A DNA stretch of 64,000 nucleotides from DATEDA01 sp963754305 (GTDB taxonomy: Bacteria; Pseudomonadota; Gammaproteobacteria; Burkholderiales; SG8-39). A program made the position numbers and the translations under genes. Positions 25,253 to 34,164 of the stretch are shown here, piece by piece (position 1 is the first letter of the stretch; each line of letters starts with the position of its first letter). Location: positions 248,001 to 312,000 of the forward strand of contig CAVWFR010000051.1 of the NCBI GenBank assembly GCA_963754305.1. The letters run 5' to 3'. Below the pieces are notes generated by a model. It was not told the DNA's origin. It saw only the letters and a list, made by a program, of their open reading frames with translations, and did no database searches.

Positions 25253-26230
25253 ATGACCACGACTCGCGGCGCGTGGATCGGCGGGTTGCTGCTCGGCTGT
25301 CTGGTGGCGGTCGCGGCGCAAGCGCAGCAAGCGGCCTATCCCGCGCGGCCGGTGCGCCTCATCCTGCCGTTTCCCCCCGGCGGGTCCACCGATCTCCTGG
25401 GCCGCACGCTCGCGGAGAAGCTGGGCGCCGAGCTCCGCCAATCCGTGATCCCCGAGAACCGGCCCGGTGCCGGCGGCAACCTCGGCGCCGAGGTCGCGGC
25501 CCGCTCCCCGCCGGACGGCTACACGCTGGTGCTGTGCGCGCCGTCGCTCGCCATCAGCCCGAGCCTGTTCGCGAAGCTGGGCTACGACCCGGTGCGCGAC
25601 TTCGCACCGATCGCGCTGGTGGCGACGATTCCCAATCTTTTCGTCGTGCACCCGTCGGTGCCGGCGCGCTCGCTCGCCGAGCTGACGCAGCACGCGCGCG
25701 ACAACCCGGGCAAGCTCAACTTCGGCACCGGCGGACCCGGGACGTCGAACCAGCTCGCCGCCGAAATGTTCCGGTCGCTCACCGGGACCGCGATCGTGCT
25801 GGTGCCGTACAAGGGCGCCGAGACGGCGATGCTTGGCCTCCTCGCCGGCCAGGTGCAGATGGTCGTGATCGGCCCGCCGGCGGCGGCATCGCACGTGAAG
25901 ACCGGCAAGCTGCGCGCGCTCGCGGTGCTCGGAAAGGAGCGCTACCCCGATCTTCCGGACGTGCCGACGGCAGCGGAAGCAGGCATGGCGGAGTTCGAGG
26001 TCGACACGTGGTATGGCGTGCTGGCGCCGGCCGGGACACCGCGCGAGATCGTGCTGCGGCTCAACGCGGAACTCGCGCGGATCATGCAATCGTCGGACAT
26101 GCGCGAGCGGCTCGCAACGATGGGCATCCAGCCGCTCGCGAGCTCGCCCGGCGAGTTCGGCGACTTTCTCAAGGCCGAGATCGCGAAGTGGGCGAAGGTC
26201 GTCAAGGAATCCGGGGCAAAGGTGGAATGA
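25253..26230 (+). CDS. Bug (TctC-like) periplasmic binding protein 1
   Basis: A 325-residue tripartite tricarboxylate transporter receptor-family protein. It has a signal peptide ending near AAQAQQA, then the Bug hallmarks YPARPVRLILPFPPGGSTD (ligand-loop) and NRPGAGGNLGAE, PDGYTL, VPYKGAE and PDVPTAAEAG. These proteins bind carboxylic or amino-acid-type ligands in the periplasm. A strong AGGAGGGG ribosome binding site is at 25242-25249. It is followed after one base by a second Bug gene. No tctA or tctB membrane subunit is present in the window, so its transporter partner must be elsewhere or it acts as a sensor or orphan receptor. Confidence 0.9.
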   Translation: MTTTRGAWIGGLLLGCLVAVAAQAQQAAYPARPVRLILPFPPGGSTDLLGRTLAEKLGAELRQSVIPENRPGAGGNLGAEVAARSPPDGYTLVLCAPSLAISPSLFAKLGYDPVRDFAPIALVATIPNLFVVHPSVPARSLAELTQHARDNPGKLNFGTGGPGTSNQLAAEMFRSLTGTAIVLVPYKGAETAMLGLLAGQVQMVVIGPPAAASHVKTGKLRALAVLGKERYPDLPDVPTAAEAGMAEFEVDTWYGVLAPAGTPREIVLRLNAELARIMQSSDMRERLATMGIQPLASSPGEFGDFLKAEIAKWAKVVKESGAKVE

Positions 26231-26231
26231 G

Positions 26232-27200
26232 ATGAGGCACTGGAAGCGCTGGCTGCTCTTCGTCGCGCTCGCGGCGCAGTGCGCGGCGGCGCTCGCGCAA
26301 GGCGCTTATCCGAACCGGACGATCCGGCTCGTCGTCGGCTTCACGCCGGGCGGCGGGGTCGACATCAACGCGCGGCTGCTCGCGCCGAAGCTCGCCGAGC
26401 TCCTCGGCCAGCCGGTGATCGTCGAGAACCGCCCCGGCGCCGGCACCAACATCGCCAACGAGCATGTGGCGCGAGCGGCGCCGGACGGGTACACGCTGCT
26501 CGTCAATACGCCTGCAGTGGCGATCAACATGGCGCTCTATCGCAAGCTGCCGTACGACACGCTGCGCGATCTGACCGCGGTGTCGATCTTCTCGGAAAGC
26601 CCCAACATCCTCGTCGTCAACAGCGGCGTCGCCGCCCGCGACGTGAAGGAGCTCGTCGAGCTCGCGCGCGCGAAGCCGGGGCGGTTGAACTACTCTTCGG
26701 CGGGTACCGGTACCACCCAGCATCTCGCCGGCGAGCTCCTCAAGCTGCGCACCGGGGCCGACGTCGTGCACGTGCCGTACAAGGGCACTGCGCCCTCGCT
26801 CACCGCGCTCGTCGCCGGCGAGGTCGACATGACCTTCGCCAACATTCCGGCGATCCTGCCGCACGTGAAGTCGGGCCGGCTGCGGCCGCTCGCCTCGACC
26901 GGGGACAAGCGCGCCGAGCTGATGCCGGACGTCCCGACGATGAAGGAAGCCGGTATCGACGGCGTCGAGGTCGTCGTCTGGTACGGCGTGCTCGCGCCCG
27001 CGGCGACGCCGCGCGAGATCGTGAGCATGCTCGCGAATGCGGTGATCAGGGCGGCGCGATCGCCCGATATCCGGCAGCGCCTGCTGGAGCAGGGCGCCGA
27101 GCCGGTGGGCAGCACGCCCGAGGCGTTCGACAAAGTGCTGCGGGCGGAGGTCGCGAAGTGGACGGAGGTGGTGGGGGTGGCGGGGATACGGGCCGAGTGA
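26232..27200 (+). CDS. Bug (TctC-like) periplasmic binding protein 2
   Basis: A 322-residue protein, signal peptide to about residue 22 (ALAQG), then YPNRTIRLVVGFTPGGGVDINARLL, NRPGAGTNIANE, PDGYTLLVN, VPYKGTAPSL and PDVPTMKEAG. The ATG lies one base after the stop of the preceding Bug gene, so the pair is co-translated. The two proteins are clearly diverged paralogues rather than a fresh duplication. Ligand unknown. Confidence 0.9.
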   Translation: MRHWKRWLLFVALAAQCAAALAQGAYPNRTIRLVVGFTPGGGVDINARLLAPKLAELLGQPVIVENRPGAGTNIANEHVARAAPDGYTLLVNTPAVAINMALYRKLPYDTLRDLTAVSIFSESPNILVVNSGVAARDVKELVELARAKPGRLNYSSAGTGTTQHLAGELLKLRTGADVVHVPYKGTAPSLTALVAGEVDMTFANIPAILPHVKSGRLRPLASTGDKRAELMPDVPTMKEAGIDGVEVVVWYGVLAPAATPREIVSMLANAVIRAARSPDIRQRLLEQGAEPVGSTPEAFDKVLRAEVAKWTEVVGVAGIRAE

Positions 27201-27269
27201 GCTACGCGATGGTGGGCGTCGCGGCCCCTTGCACGCCTTGCAGTGCCGCTCGCGCGCGGTCGTCGCGAG

Positions 27270-28505
27270 TCATCGAGCGACGCCAGTCCACGGCTTGAAG
27301 TGCTTGCTCAGCGCAATCCCCTGGCGCTGGTATGAAGATCTCAGGCCCTGGCCGTAGAGACGGCTGGGCGCCGACGTGAGCCGCTCGTAAACCAACCGGC
27401 CCACAGTCTGGCCATGTTCGACGACAAAGGGGACTTCATACGAACGAACCTCCAGGACCGCCCGTGCGCCGGCGCCGCCTGCCTCCGGGTCGCCGAACCC
27501 CGGATCGAAGAAGCCGGCGTAGTGCACCCGGAACTCTCCGACCAGGGTGTCGGATGCGATCAACTCGGCGGCGTGACTCGACGGCACTCGAACAGCCCCG
27601 TCCGAGGCGAGGATATAGAAGTCCGCCGGATCTAGGACCAGGCCCCCGCGAGGCGGCGCGTGAATGGTTTCCCAGAAGTCGTTGATTTCGTAATGACGCT
27701 CGCGGTCCATATCGATGAGGCCGGAATGCGCCCTCGCCTTGAACCCGATCACGCCTCCGGACTGCTCCCCGCGCACGTCGACGGTTATCGGCACGCCGTT
27801 GTCACGGATGTCTTCGTCGCTGACGTCTGACGTGACCAGCTGCACTTGTGCTTGAAGGCGTCTCAACGCTTCGTCGCTGTTGGGCGGGTTGCCACGCCGG
27901 ACCCTCAGCTGATTCAGTCTGGACCCCTTACGGACGAGCACACTGAATGTCCGCGGGGAGATCTCGGCAAAAAGGGGGCCTCTATATTGTTCGCGCACCC
28001 GGTCGAACTCCGTCCCGTGGTCCGTGATCAGCCGCGTAAAGACATTGAGTCGGCCCGTCGAGCTCTTCGGATTGGCCATCGCCGACATGCGATGTCGGAG
28101 CGCGACGTGCTCGAGCAGTGGAACGATATACACGCAACCGCGCTCGAGGACGGCACCGTTCGTGATGTCCATCTTGTGCATCGCGAGCTGTTCGAGTTTT
28201 TCCAGGACGGTGGAGCTCTTGCCGGGAAGAAAACTCGCACGCACCCGATAGGCTACCGAGCCCAGCCGCAAATCCAGGCTGGCGGGTTGGATCTGATCAT
28301 CCTGGATCGGGTCAGCCGCCAGGATGTCCTTGCCCACCCGCACCAGATGCTCGAGCTCCTGGAAGGGGAGTATCCCGGTGGAATGGGCCTCGGGCTCGGC
28401 TGCAACGACGGTGTCGCCGACACCGACCCGCGGCGGAGGCGCCGGCTCGGCGTCGGCTGCCGGGGACAGTAAGTCGGCGGATGCGCTCTTGGATTTCGAG
28501 TTCAT
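27270..28505 (-). CDS. dcd: 2'-deoxycytidine 5'-triphosphate deaminase (DCD family)
   Basis: A 411-residue protein matching the long DCD-type dCTP deaminase (two dUTPase-fold halves) rather than the short E. coli Dcd. Landmarks are GILPFQELEHLV, DQIQPASLDLRLGSVAYRVRA, NPKSSTGRLNVFTRLI with DHGTEFD, then second-half text MDRERHYEINDFW and GLRSSYQRQGIALSKHFKPW. It deaminates dCTP to dUTP for dTMP synthesis. The ATG at 28505 was preferred over an upstream ATG. G+C in sampled rows (28021, 28141) is about 57-58%, visibly below its neighbours, suggesting acquisition. It stands alone, flanked by a convergent Bug gene and an acyl-CoA dehydrogenase. Confidence 0.8.
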   Translation of the reverse strand: MNSKSKSASADLLSPAADAEPAPPPRVGVGDTVVAAEPEAHSTGILPFQELEHLVRVGKDILAADPIQDDQIQPASLDLRLGSVAYRVRASFLPGKSSTVLEKLEQLAMHKMDITNGAVLERGCVYIVPLLEHVALRHRMSAMANPKSSTGRLNVFTRLITDHGTEFDRVREQYRGPLFAEISPRTFSVLVRKGSRLNQLRVRRGNPPNSDEALRRLQAQVQLVTSDVSDEDIRDNGVPITVDVRGEQSGGVIGFKARAHSGLIDMDRERHYEINDFWETIHAPPRGGLVLDPADFYILASDGAVRVPSSHAAELIASDTLVGEFRVHYAGFFDPGFGDPEAGGAGARAVLEVRSYEVPFVVEHGQTVGRLVYERLTSAPSRLYGQGLRSSYQRQGIALSKHFKPWTGVAR

Positions 28506-28673
28506 GGTATCCGGCGTAGCAATCCAGACAGGCCAGCACATATGATCGCCCGCTATCTGTCGTCTTGCCTAGTCTTGTCTGCTCGTCGCCCGCGTAAGCG
28601 GCGTGGTGCACGGCGACGGGCGGGATCGGACTGATCGTTCGCTCGTTCGAGCCCGAACGCGGGAACTCATGGT

Positions 28674-29822
28674 CTATTCAGGTCGCTGCGAGAACGTCCG
28701 CTCGAATACGCTCTCGGCGATCCGGTTTTTGAGGATCTCGATCGAGCCGCCGGCGATCATCCAGCCGCGGCAGCGGCGCACGCAGTATTCGACGAGCGCT
28801 TCCTGACTGTAGCCGAGACCGCCCATCACCTGCAGCGCCTCGTTTGCGACGTCAAATCCCGCCTGGTTGCAGAACGCCTTGGCGATCGCGGTCTCCTCCG
28901 CCGACGGGAAGCCGTTGTCGGCGTTCGCGGCCGCGCGATAGAGGAGCAGCTGTCCCGCGTCGAGCTTCATCTTCATGTCGGCGAACTTCCACTGCAGACC
29001 CTGGAACTCGCACAGCAGGCGCCCGAACTGTTTGCGTTCCAGCGCCCATTCGCGTGCGCGTTCGTACGCGTAGCGCCCGAGCGCGAGCGAGCGGGAAGTG
29101 TTGCCGATGCGCTCGACGTTGAATCCGGCGATCTGCTTCTTGAAGCCGCCTTCCTTCAGCACGACCATCTCGGGCGGGACGCGGACGTCCTCGAAATAGA
29201 TCTGCGCCCATTCCTCGCCCGACATGAACGACGAGCGCTTGCCGAAGCGGACGCCCGGGGACTTCGTGTCGATCAGCACCGAGCCGATCCCGCCGACACC
29301 CGGGCCGAAGCGGACGTAGGCGAGGATCACGTCGGCGTACGGCGCGTGCGTGGTGAACACCTTGGAACCGTTCACGAGATAGCCCGCCCCGTCCGGCTCG
29401 GCGGTGGTCGCGAGGTCGGTGACGGCGGAGCCGGCTTCGGGCTCGGTCATGCCGACGCTGATCACCCCTTCGCCGGCCAGCAGGCGCTTCAGGAACCGCT
29501 CCTTCTGCAGCGGCGTCCCATACTCGGCAAGGACACGGATCGGTCCGAAATTGCCCGCCTGCACGACGTCCGCGCTCCGCGGGCAGGCGGCGGCGACCGT
29601 CTCGATCGCGATCACCGCGTCCATCAGCGCGCCGCCCTGTCCGCCGTCGGCTTCCGCGATCGTGATGCCGAGGAGACCCCGCTTCGCCATCAGCTGCGAG
29701 ACGTCCCACGGATACTCGGTGGCGTGTGCCCGGTCGCGTGCGCCGGCCGCGAGATGCTTCTCCGCGAAGCGCTTTACCGAGTCGCGAAACGCCTCCTGCT
29801 CGGCCGTGAATCGGAAGTCCAT
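28674..29822 (-). CDS. Acyl-CoA dehydrogenase
   Basis: A 382-residue FAD flavoprotein of the acyl-CoA dehydrogenase fold. The N-terminal helical domain starts MDFRFTAEQEAFRDSVKRFA; the central beta domain has GMTEPEAGS; the C-terminal helices have RSLALGRYAYERAREWALERKQFG and QVMGGLGYS. At the position of the usual EGT catalytic-Glu motif it reads IAGGSIEI, so the catalytic base must lie elsewhere (as in isovaleryl-type enzymes) or the enzyme is atypical. Substrate unknown. It is single on the minus strand with 139 bases to the VapC gene upstream. Confidence 0.85.
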   Translation of the reverse strand: MDFRFTAEQEAFRDSVKRFAEKHLAAGARDRAHATEYPWDVSQLMAKRGLLGITIAEADGGQGGALMDAVIAIETVAAACPRSADVVQAGNFGPIRVLAEYGTPLQKERFLKRLLAGEGVISVGMTEPEAGSAVTDLATTAEPDGAGYLVNGSKVFTTHAPYADVILAYVRFGPGVGGIGSVLIDTKSPGVRFGKRSSFMSGEEWAQIYFEDVRVPPEMVVLKEGGFKKQIAGFNVERIGNTSRSLALGRYAYERAREWALERKQFGRLLCEFQGLQWKFADMKMKLDAGQLLLYRAAANADNGFPSAEETAIAKAFCNQAGFDVANEALQVMGGLGYSQEALVEYCVRRCRGWMIAGGSIEILKNRIAESVFERTFSQRPE

Positions 29823-29961
29823 GCTTCCTCCTCGGTCCTCTTCCGGAATCCGGCGCGACGGACGAACCCATCGCTAGCACAGTTTCAAACGGTTCGTCGC
29901 CCCGGTGTAGGGCCGGGGAGCTGCGCGAAGACAGCTCAAAGCGCGGACCGTTCCGGCGGTT

Positions 29962-30357
29962 TCAGCGATACCAGTCGACCACCGTCAGACCTCGCACGCG
30001 ACCGAACTCCCGCACGTTGCGCGTGACCAGCGTCGCATTGTGAGCGAGGGCCGTGGCGGCGATGAGTGTGTCCAGCGGGCCGATTCCCTCGCCTCGACGC
30101 TCGAGCTCCTGACGGAGCTCCGCAGCATGCCGGCACGCGGCCGCGTCGAACGGCAGGATATCGACCGTTGCCAAGAATTGCTCGTACTGAGCCTGCCGCT
30201 GCAGCGTGTTCCGAGAGCTCAGGACACCAACCCAGACTTCGTAGGCGACGACCGCCGGCAACGCGACCTCGCGCGGCGGGATCGCTAGGAGGTTGGCGGC
30301 GACGTTACCCTTCCCTCTGAAGTAGTCGAGGATCGTATTAGTGTCCAGGGCGTACAT
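29962..30357 (-). CDS. vapC: VapC-like PIN-domain toxin
   Basis: A 131-residue PIN-domain ribonuclease. Acidic metal-binding residues are visible in MYALDTNTILDYF (D5), VAYEVWVG (Glu), GIGPLDTLIAA (Asp) and VTRNVREFGRV. It probably cleaves RNA and is neutralised by the antitoxin encoded two bases upstream. The ATG at 30357 gives the standard VapC start; the longer open frame upstream overlaps the antitoxin and is not used. Confidence 0.88.
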   Translation of the reverse strand: MYALDTNTILDYFRGKGNVAANLLAIPPREVALPAVVAYEVWVGVLSSRNTLQRQAQYEQFLATVDILPFDAAACRHAAELRQELERRGEGIGPLDTLIAATALAHNATLVTRNVREFGRVRGLTVVDWYR

Positions 30358-30359
30358 CG

Positions 30360-30590
30360 CTACAAGTGTTCGCGGGCGACGTCCTTCGCGCGCGACTTGC
30401 GGATCTTCTCGGCTGCGGGCAGGTCGGCCCAGGCACCGGCGAGCGAGCGGACTGAGGCAGGCCAGTCGCCGCGTGCGGGCCGCTGGATGCGCTCGGCCAC
30501 CCACTTGCTCAGCGATACACCTTCGGCGCGTGCTGCTGTCCGCGCTTTCTCTTCGGTCTCCTCGTCGAGATAGATGGTTACCTGTCCCAT
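30360..30590 (-). CDS. vapB: VapB-like antitoxin (ribbon-helix-helix type)
   Basis: A 76-residue protein starting MGQVTIYLDEETEEKARTAA, with SLSKWVAERI, the pattern of a CopG/Arc-like ribbon-helix-helix DNA-binding N-terminus. The C-terminal part (LAGAWADLPAAEKIRKSRAKD) would bind the toxin. Its stop is 2 bases before the toxin start, the standard antitoxin-toxin order. A repeat that looks like an operator lies 25-49 bases upstream. Confidence 0.85.
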   Translation of the reverse strand: MGQVTIYLDEETEEKARTAARAEGVSLSKWVAERIQRPARGDWPASVRSLAGAWADLPAAEKIRKSRAKDVAREHL

Positions 30591-30614
30591 GATCGTCCCC
30601 GTTCGTCTGCCGAG

Positions 30615-30639
30615 CCACTATATGTGGGAATATATGTGG
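30615..30639 (-). promoter_or_regulatory. Putative vapBC operator/promoter
   Basis: Two direct repeats TATATGTGG (30619-30627 and 30631-30639), spaced 12 bases, include the palindrome-like CCAC-TATAT-GTGG. The A+T-rich block stands out in G+C-rich DNA just upstream of vapB and fits autoregulation by a ribbon-helix-helix dimer pair. Confidence 0.5.
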
Positions 30640-30718
30640 AACGAGGCGTTTGCACAATCCGCCTATCGGGAGCCGTGTTTGCATTCCGATGCGCAGCCGC
30701 GCGACCTCTCATCCCCGG

Positions 30719-32101
30719 TCAGCCGCGCGGCGGCCACACCGCCGGATGGTAATCGAGCGGCACCGGCGGCCGGCTCCAGTACGGCGGCGTTTCCGAAAGC
30801 TGCACAATCGGGCGCAGGTAGCGAATTCGGCCGTCCGGCGCATCCGTCTCCCCGAGGAACGGCGCGAGCTCCTCCGGCGTCAGGTCCTCCGGTATGCCGC
30901 GCCACGTCTCGTCGGGCAGCGTCCCGCGATCGACGATCCAGCGTCCGACGCGGGCGAGCGCGACGCGTACCATCCAGCTGCCGCCTTTCCGCGCGCGGCG
31001 CGCGAGCGCCACCATCGTGCCGAACGCCATCAGGTAGCCGCTCACATAGTCGATCGCGGACACCGGCATGAGTTGCGGTCTGCCGCCCTCGCCCGAGGCG
31101 AGCGCCATGCCGCTCACCGACTGCACGATGCTGTCGAAGCCGCGGCGCTCGCGCCACGGTCCCGTTCCGCCCCATGCGCTGAGCGACACGCAGACGATCC
31201 CCGGTCGCAACGCGGCCAGCGCCTGCGGCGAGAAGCCGCGTGCGGCGAGCGCGCCGGGCCGGTACGACTGCGAGAACACGTCCGCGTCGCGCGCGAGCGT
31301 GCGCAAGACGTCCACGCCCGCGCTCGTGCGCAGGTCGAGCCGCGCCGAGAGCTTGCCGATGCCGGTGTCGAGCTCCACCAGGCCCGAGTCGGGCAGGTGT
31401 GCGGCGGTGATCTTCAGCACGTCGGCGCCGTGCTCGGCGAGCGAGCGCGCGCAGGTCGGGCCCGCGAGCACGCGTGTGAGGTCGAGGACGCGCACGCCGG
31501 CGAGCGGGCGCTCGGCCGCCGGCAGCGGCTCGGGGGGTGAGTCGCCAATGCGCTCGATCTCTAGGAGCGCCTGGCCGGCGACGGCCTCCGCTTGCGGATG
31601 CTGTGCCCACTCCGACTCGGATCGCACGAAGCCCGCACACCCGGCATTGGCTTGGATGGCGTCCTCGAGCGCGAGGCCGTTCCACGTGCGGCTCGCCTGC
31701 TCGGCCGCGGCGCGATCGGCCGCCACGCCGAGCACGCCGAGCGCGGCGTCGCGGTGATTGGCGAAGTTGCAGTGGATGCTGACCCAACCATCGCGCACCG
31801 GGTAGAAGCCGCCGAGCACGTCGAACTGGGGCGGCAACGCCTGGCCGTCGATACGGAGGTAGCGCGAGCTCCGCAGCGACGCTGCCGCCGCGCGCAGGTT
31901 CACCGCGACGCGCTGGGTGCGCCCGCCCCGCAGCTGCCACAACTCGGCGGCCGCGAGGCCCATTGCGCCGAGGGCGGCGGCGCCGGCGGCGCCGATGCGG
32001 TAGCGGGTGCGCAGCACCGGATCCGCGCCGTGAATGTCCGGCGTGGCCCCGGGATGGAAATCCGCAGCCGCGAGAATCTCGCGCAACGCCTGGAGCGGCA
32101 T
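30719..32101 (-). CDS. CaiB/BaiF (class III) CoA-transferase
   Basis: A 460-residue family III CoA-transferase. The core begins at about residue 190 with PLAGVRVLDLTRVLAGPTCAR and AEHGADVLKI, followed by VFSQSYRPGALAARGF and the likely catalytic Asp in VSAIDYVSGYLMAFG. The first half (about 1-190, DVLGGFYPVRDGWVSIHCNF) resembles the C-terminal domain of another family member, so the domain order looks permuted or the protein is a two-half type. The last gene of a four-gene operon; it starts 2 bases after the CoA-ligase stop. It would move CoA between carboxylic acids. Confidence 0.85.
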   Translation of the reverse strand: MPLQALREILAAADFHPGATPDIHGADPVLRTRYRIGAAGAAALGAMGLAAAELWQLRGGRTQRVAVNLRAAAASLRSSRYLRIDGQALPPQFDVLGGFYPVRDGWVSIHCNFANHRDAALGVLGVAADRAAAEQASRTWNGLALEDAIQANAGCAGFVRSESEWAQHPQAEAVAGQALLEIERIGDSPPEPLPAAERPLAGVRVLDLTRVLAGPTCARSLAEHGADVLKITAAHLPDSGLVELDTGIGKLSARLDLRTSAGVDVLRTLARDADVFSQSYRPGALAARGFSPQALAALRPGIVCVSLSAWGGTGPWRERRGFDSIVQSVSGMALASGEGGRPQLMPVSAIDYVSGYLMAFGTMVALARRARKGGSWMVRVALARVGRWIVDRGTLPDETWRGIPEDLTPEELAPFLGETDAPDGRIRYLRPIVQLSETPPYWSRPPVPLDYHPAVWPPRG

Positions 32102-32103
32102 GG

Positions 32104-34164
32104 CTAGCCTCTCAACACGACCAGCCCGTCGACGGCGACGACGCCGGCCTGATTGATGAGCAGCGGGTTGATCTCGGCCTCCGCCACCGGCTGACCCGCG
32201 ACGAGCGCGAGGCGCGAAAGCGCGGCCACGGCGCAGGCGAGTGCAGCGACATCGCCGCGCGGCAGGTTGCGGTACCCGCGGATCGTCGCCAGCCCCTTCA
32301 CCTCCGCGATCATCGCCTCGGCTTCCGCTTGGCTGACCGGCGCGAGGCGCAACGCATAGTCCTGGTAGATCTCCGCCAGCGTGCCCCCGGCGCCGACGAG
32401 CGCGATCGGGCCGACGAGTGGATCGTGGCGATAGCCGACGATCGCCTCCGCGAGCCCGGATTCCATGCGCTGAACCAGCACGCCGTCGATGCGCGCGCCC
32501 GGATGCGCGGCGGCTACCGCGGCGAGCAGCGCGTGCACGCGTGCGCCATACTCGGCGGCGTTGGCGATTCCGAGCGCCACGCCGCCTGCCTCGGTCTTGT
32601 GGGCGATGTCGGGCGAGCGGATCTTGGCGGCGACGGGATACGCGAGCGGGTGCGCATAGTCCGGCGCCGACGCCGCGGCGGACTCGGCCACCGGCACCCC
32701 GAGCGACCTGAGGAGCGCGAGCGCCTGCGCCTCGTCGAGCGCGCCTTGCCGCGGCAGCCCGACCGGCCATTCCACCGCGGGCGAGGTTCCCCGCTCGCTC
32801 GGCGCGCGCCAGGCGAAGAACGCGGCGAGCGCGTCGGCGCAGGCCTCCGGCGTGCGGAACGCGGGCGTCCCGCGCTCGGCGAGGAGGGTTAGCGAACGCT
32901 CCGCGTGCGGCGTGAGGAACGCGGCGAGCGGTTTCTCCCGTCGCGGTACGCGCAGGATCGGCTCGACGGCGAGCTGCGGATGGAACATCGCCGAGGAGCC
33001 GACCGCCGCGAGCACCGCATCGCAGACGGGCGAGTCGAGCAGCGCCCGGAGCACGGCCTCGTAGGTCTGGCTCGTCCCGGCGAGCGTGAGGTCGACGATC
33101 GGTGAGTCGGAGACCCGCACGCCGAGCGCGGAGAGCTGTGCGCGCAAGGGCTCGTCGGGCACCGCCGCTTCCAGCCCGAGGGTGCCCAGCCGATCGACGA
33201 CGCTCGCTGCGCCGCCGCCGGTCGTCGTCACGACCGCGACCCGGGGCGCGCGAGCGAGCACGGGCGGCGAGCGGCCGGCAACGAGCGGGGCGATCTCGAC
33301 CAGCGTCTCGAGGAGATCGACGCGGACGATCCCGCAGTCGCGGAAGTACGCGGCGATCGCCTGGTCCGAGCCGGCGAGCGCGCCGGTGTGCGAGCGCGCG
33401 AGCTGCGCGCCGAGCCCCGAGCGCCCGAGCTTGTAGGCCACTACCGGTTTCCCGGCGGCATGCGCTTTGCGCGCCGCTGCGGCAAGGCGCGCCGCGTCGC
33501 GCACCGTCTCGAGGAAGAGGAGGATCACGCGCGTGTCCCGATCGTCGACGAGCAGCTCGACCAGCTCGCCGACGCCGAGGTCGGCCTCGTTGCCGACCGC
33601 GATCAGCTTGGCGAAGCCGAGGCCGCGCGCCGCGCCGCGCGAGAGCACCGTGCCGAGCATCGTGCCACTCTGCGAGACGACGCTGGTGGTGCCGGCGGGC
33701 AGGGTGTCCATCTCCAGCACCGCGTTCACCGTGAGCGCGACGCGGCCCGGGATGTCGACGAGACCCATGCTGTTCGGCCCGAGCAGCCGCACGCCGAGCG
33801 CACGCGCACGAGCGACAAGGCGCGCTTGCCGCGCCGCGCCCTCCGGGCCCGTCTCGGCGAAGCCGTCGGTGAAAATGGTGACGACGGGAATGCCGCGCGC
33901 GCCGCACGCCTCGACGGCGATCTCCACCGTGTCGCCCGGGGTCATGACGAAGGCATGGTCGATCGGGCCCGGCGCTTCGGCGAGACTGGTGTACGCGCGC
34001 TCGCCGAGGACCTGCGAGCGGCTGGCGTTGATCGCGACGATACGCCCGGCGTAGCCGTGCTTGCGCAGGAATCGCAGTGGGCGCGCGGTGTTCTTCGTCG
34101 CGTCGCCCGAAGCGCCTATGAGCGCCACCGCGCGGGGAGCGAACAGGGCCTGCGCGAGCGTCAC
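32104..34164 (-). CDS. NDP(ADP)-forming acyl-CoA synthetase
   Basis: A 686-residue fused acyl-CoA ligase. Order: CoA-binding Rossmann domain (FAPRAVALIGASGD, residues about 8-20), succinyl-CoA-ligase-like domains (LLGPNSMGLVDIPGRVALT, SQSGTMLGTVL, catalytic-His region SHTGALAGSD) and a C-terminal ATP-grasp_5 (YPVAAKIRSPDIAHKTEAGGV, DPLVGPIALVGAGG, EINPLL). It forms acyl-CoA from acid, CoA and ATP, or makes ATP in reverse. I chose the GTG at 34164, whose GTGA overlaps the MmgE stop; a GTG at 34215 is possible but overlaps more. Coupled to mmgE and the CoA-transferase. Confidence 0.87.
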   Translation of the reverse strand: MTLAQALFAPRAVALIGASGDATKNTARPLRFLRKHGYAGRIVAINASRSQVLGERAYTSLAEAPGPIDHAFVMTPGDTVEIAVEACGARGIPVVTIFTDGFAETGPEGAARQARLVARARALGVRLLGPNSMGLVDIPGRVALTVNAVLEMDTLPAGTTSVVSQSGTMLGTVLSRGAARGLGFAKLIAVGNEADLGVGELVELLVDDRDTRVILLFLETVRDAARLAAAARKAHAAGKPVVAYKLGRSGLGAQLARSHTGALAGSDQAIAAYFRDCGIVRVDLLETLVEIAPLVAGRSPPVLARAPRVAVVTTTGGGAASVVDRLGTLGLEAAVPDEPLRAQLSALGVRVSDSPIVDLTLAGTSQTYEAVLRALLDSPVCDAVLAAVGSSAMFHPQLAVEPILRVPRREKPLAAFLTPHAERSLTLLAERGTPAFRTPEACADALAAFFAWRAPSERGTSPAVEWPVGLPRQGALDEAQALALLRSLGVPVAESAAASAPDYAHPLAYPVAAKIRSPDIAHKTEAGGVALGIANAAEYGARVHALLAAVAAAHPGARIDGVLVQRMESGLAEAIVGYRHDPLVGPIALVGAGGTLAEIYQDYALRLAPVSQAEAEAMIAEVKGLATIRGYRNLPRGDVAALACAVAALSRLALVAGQPVAEAEINPLLINQAGVVAVDGLVVLRG

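Noticed and set aside
23218..26235. A 1005-codon plus-strand open frame across 23.2-26.2 kb, antisense to the DUF3683 gene
   Set aside because: It is a shadow of the third-position G+C bias; its translation is Arg/Ala/Asp-rich with no domain pattern, and the opposite strand has clear FAD and Fe-S motifs.
30358..30684. N-terminal extension of the PIN-domain toxin to 240 residues
   Set aside because: The extra residues are antitoxin sequence read in another frame; MYALDTN is the standard toxin start.
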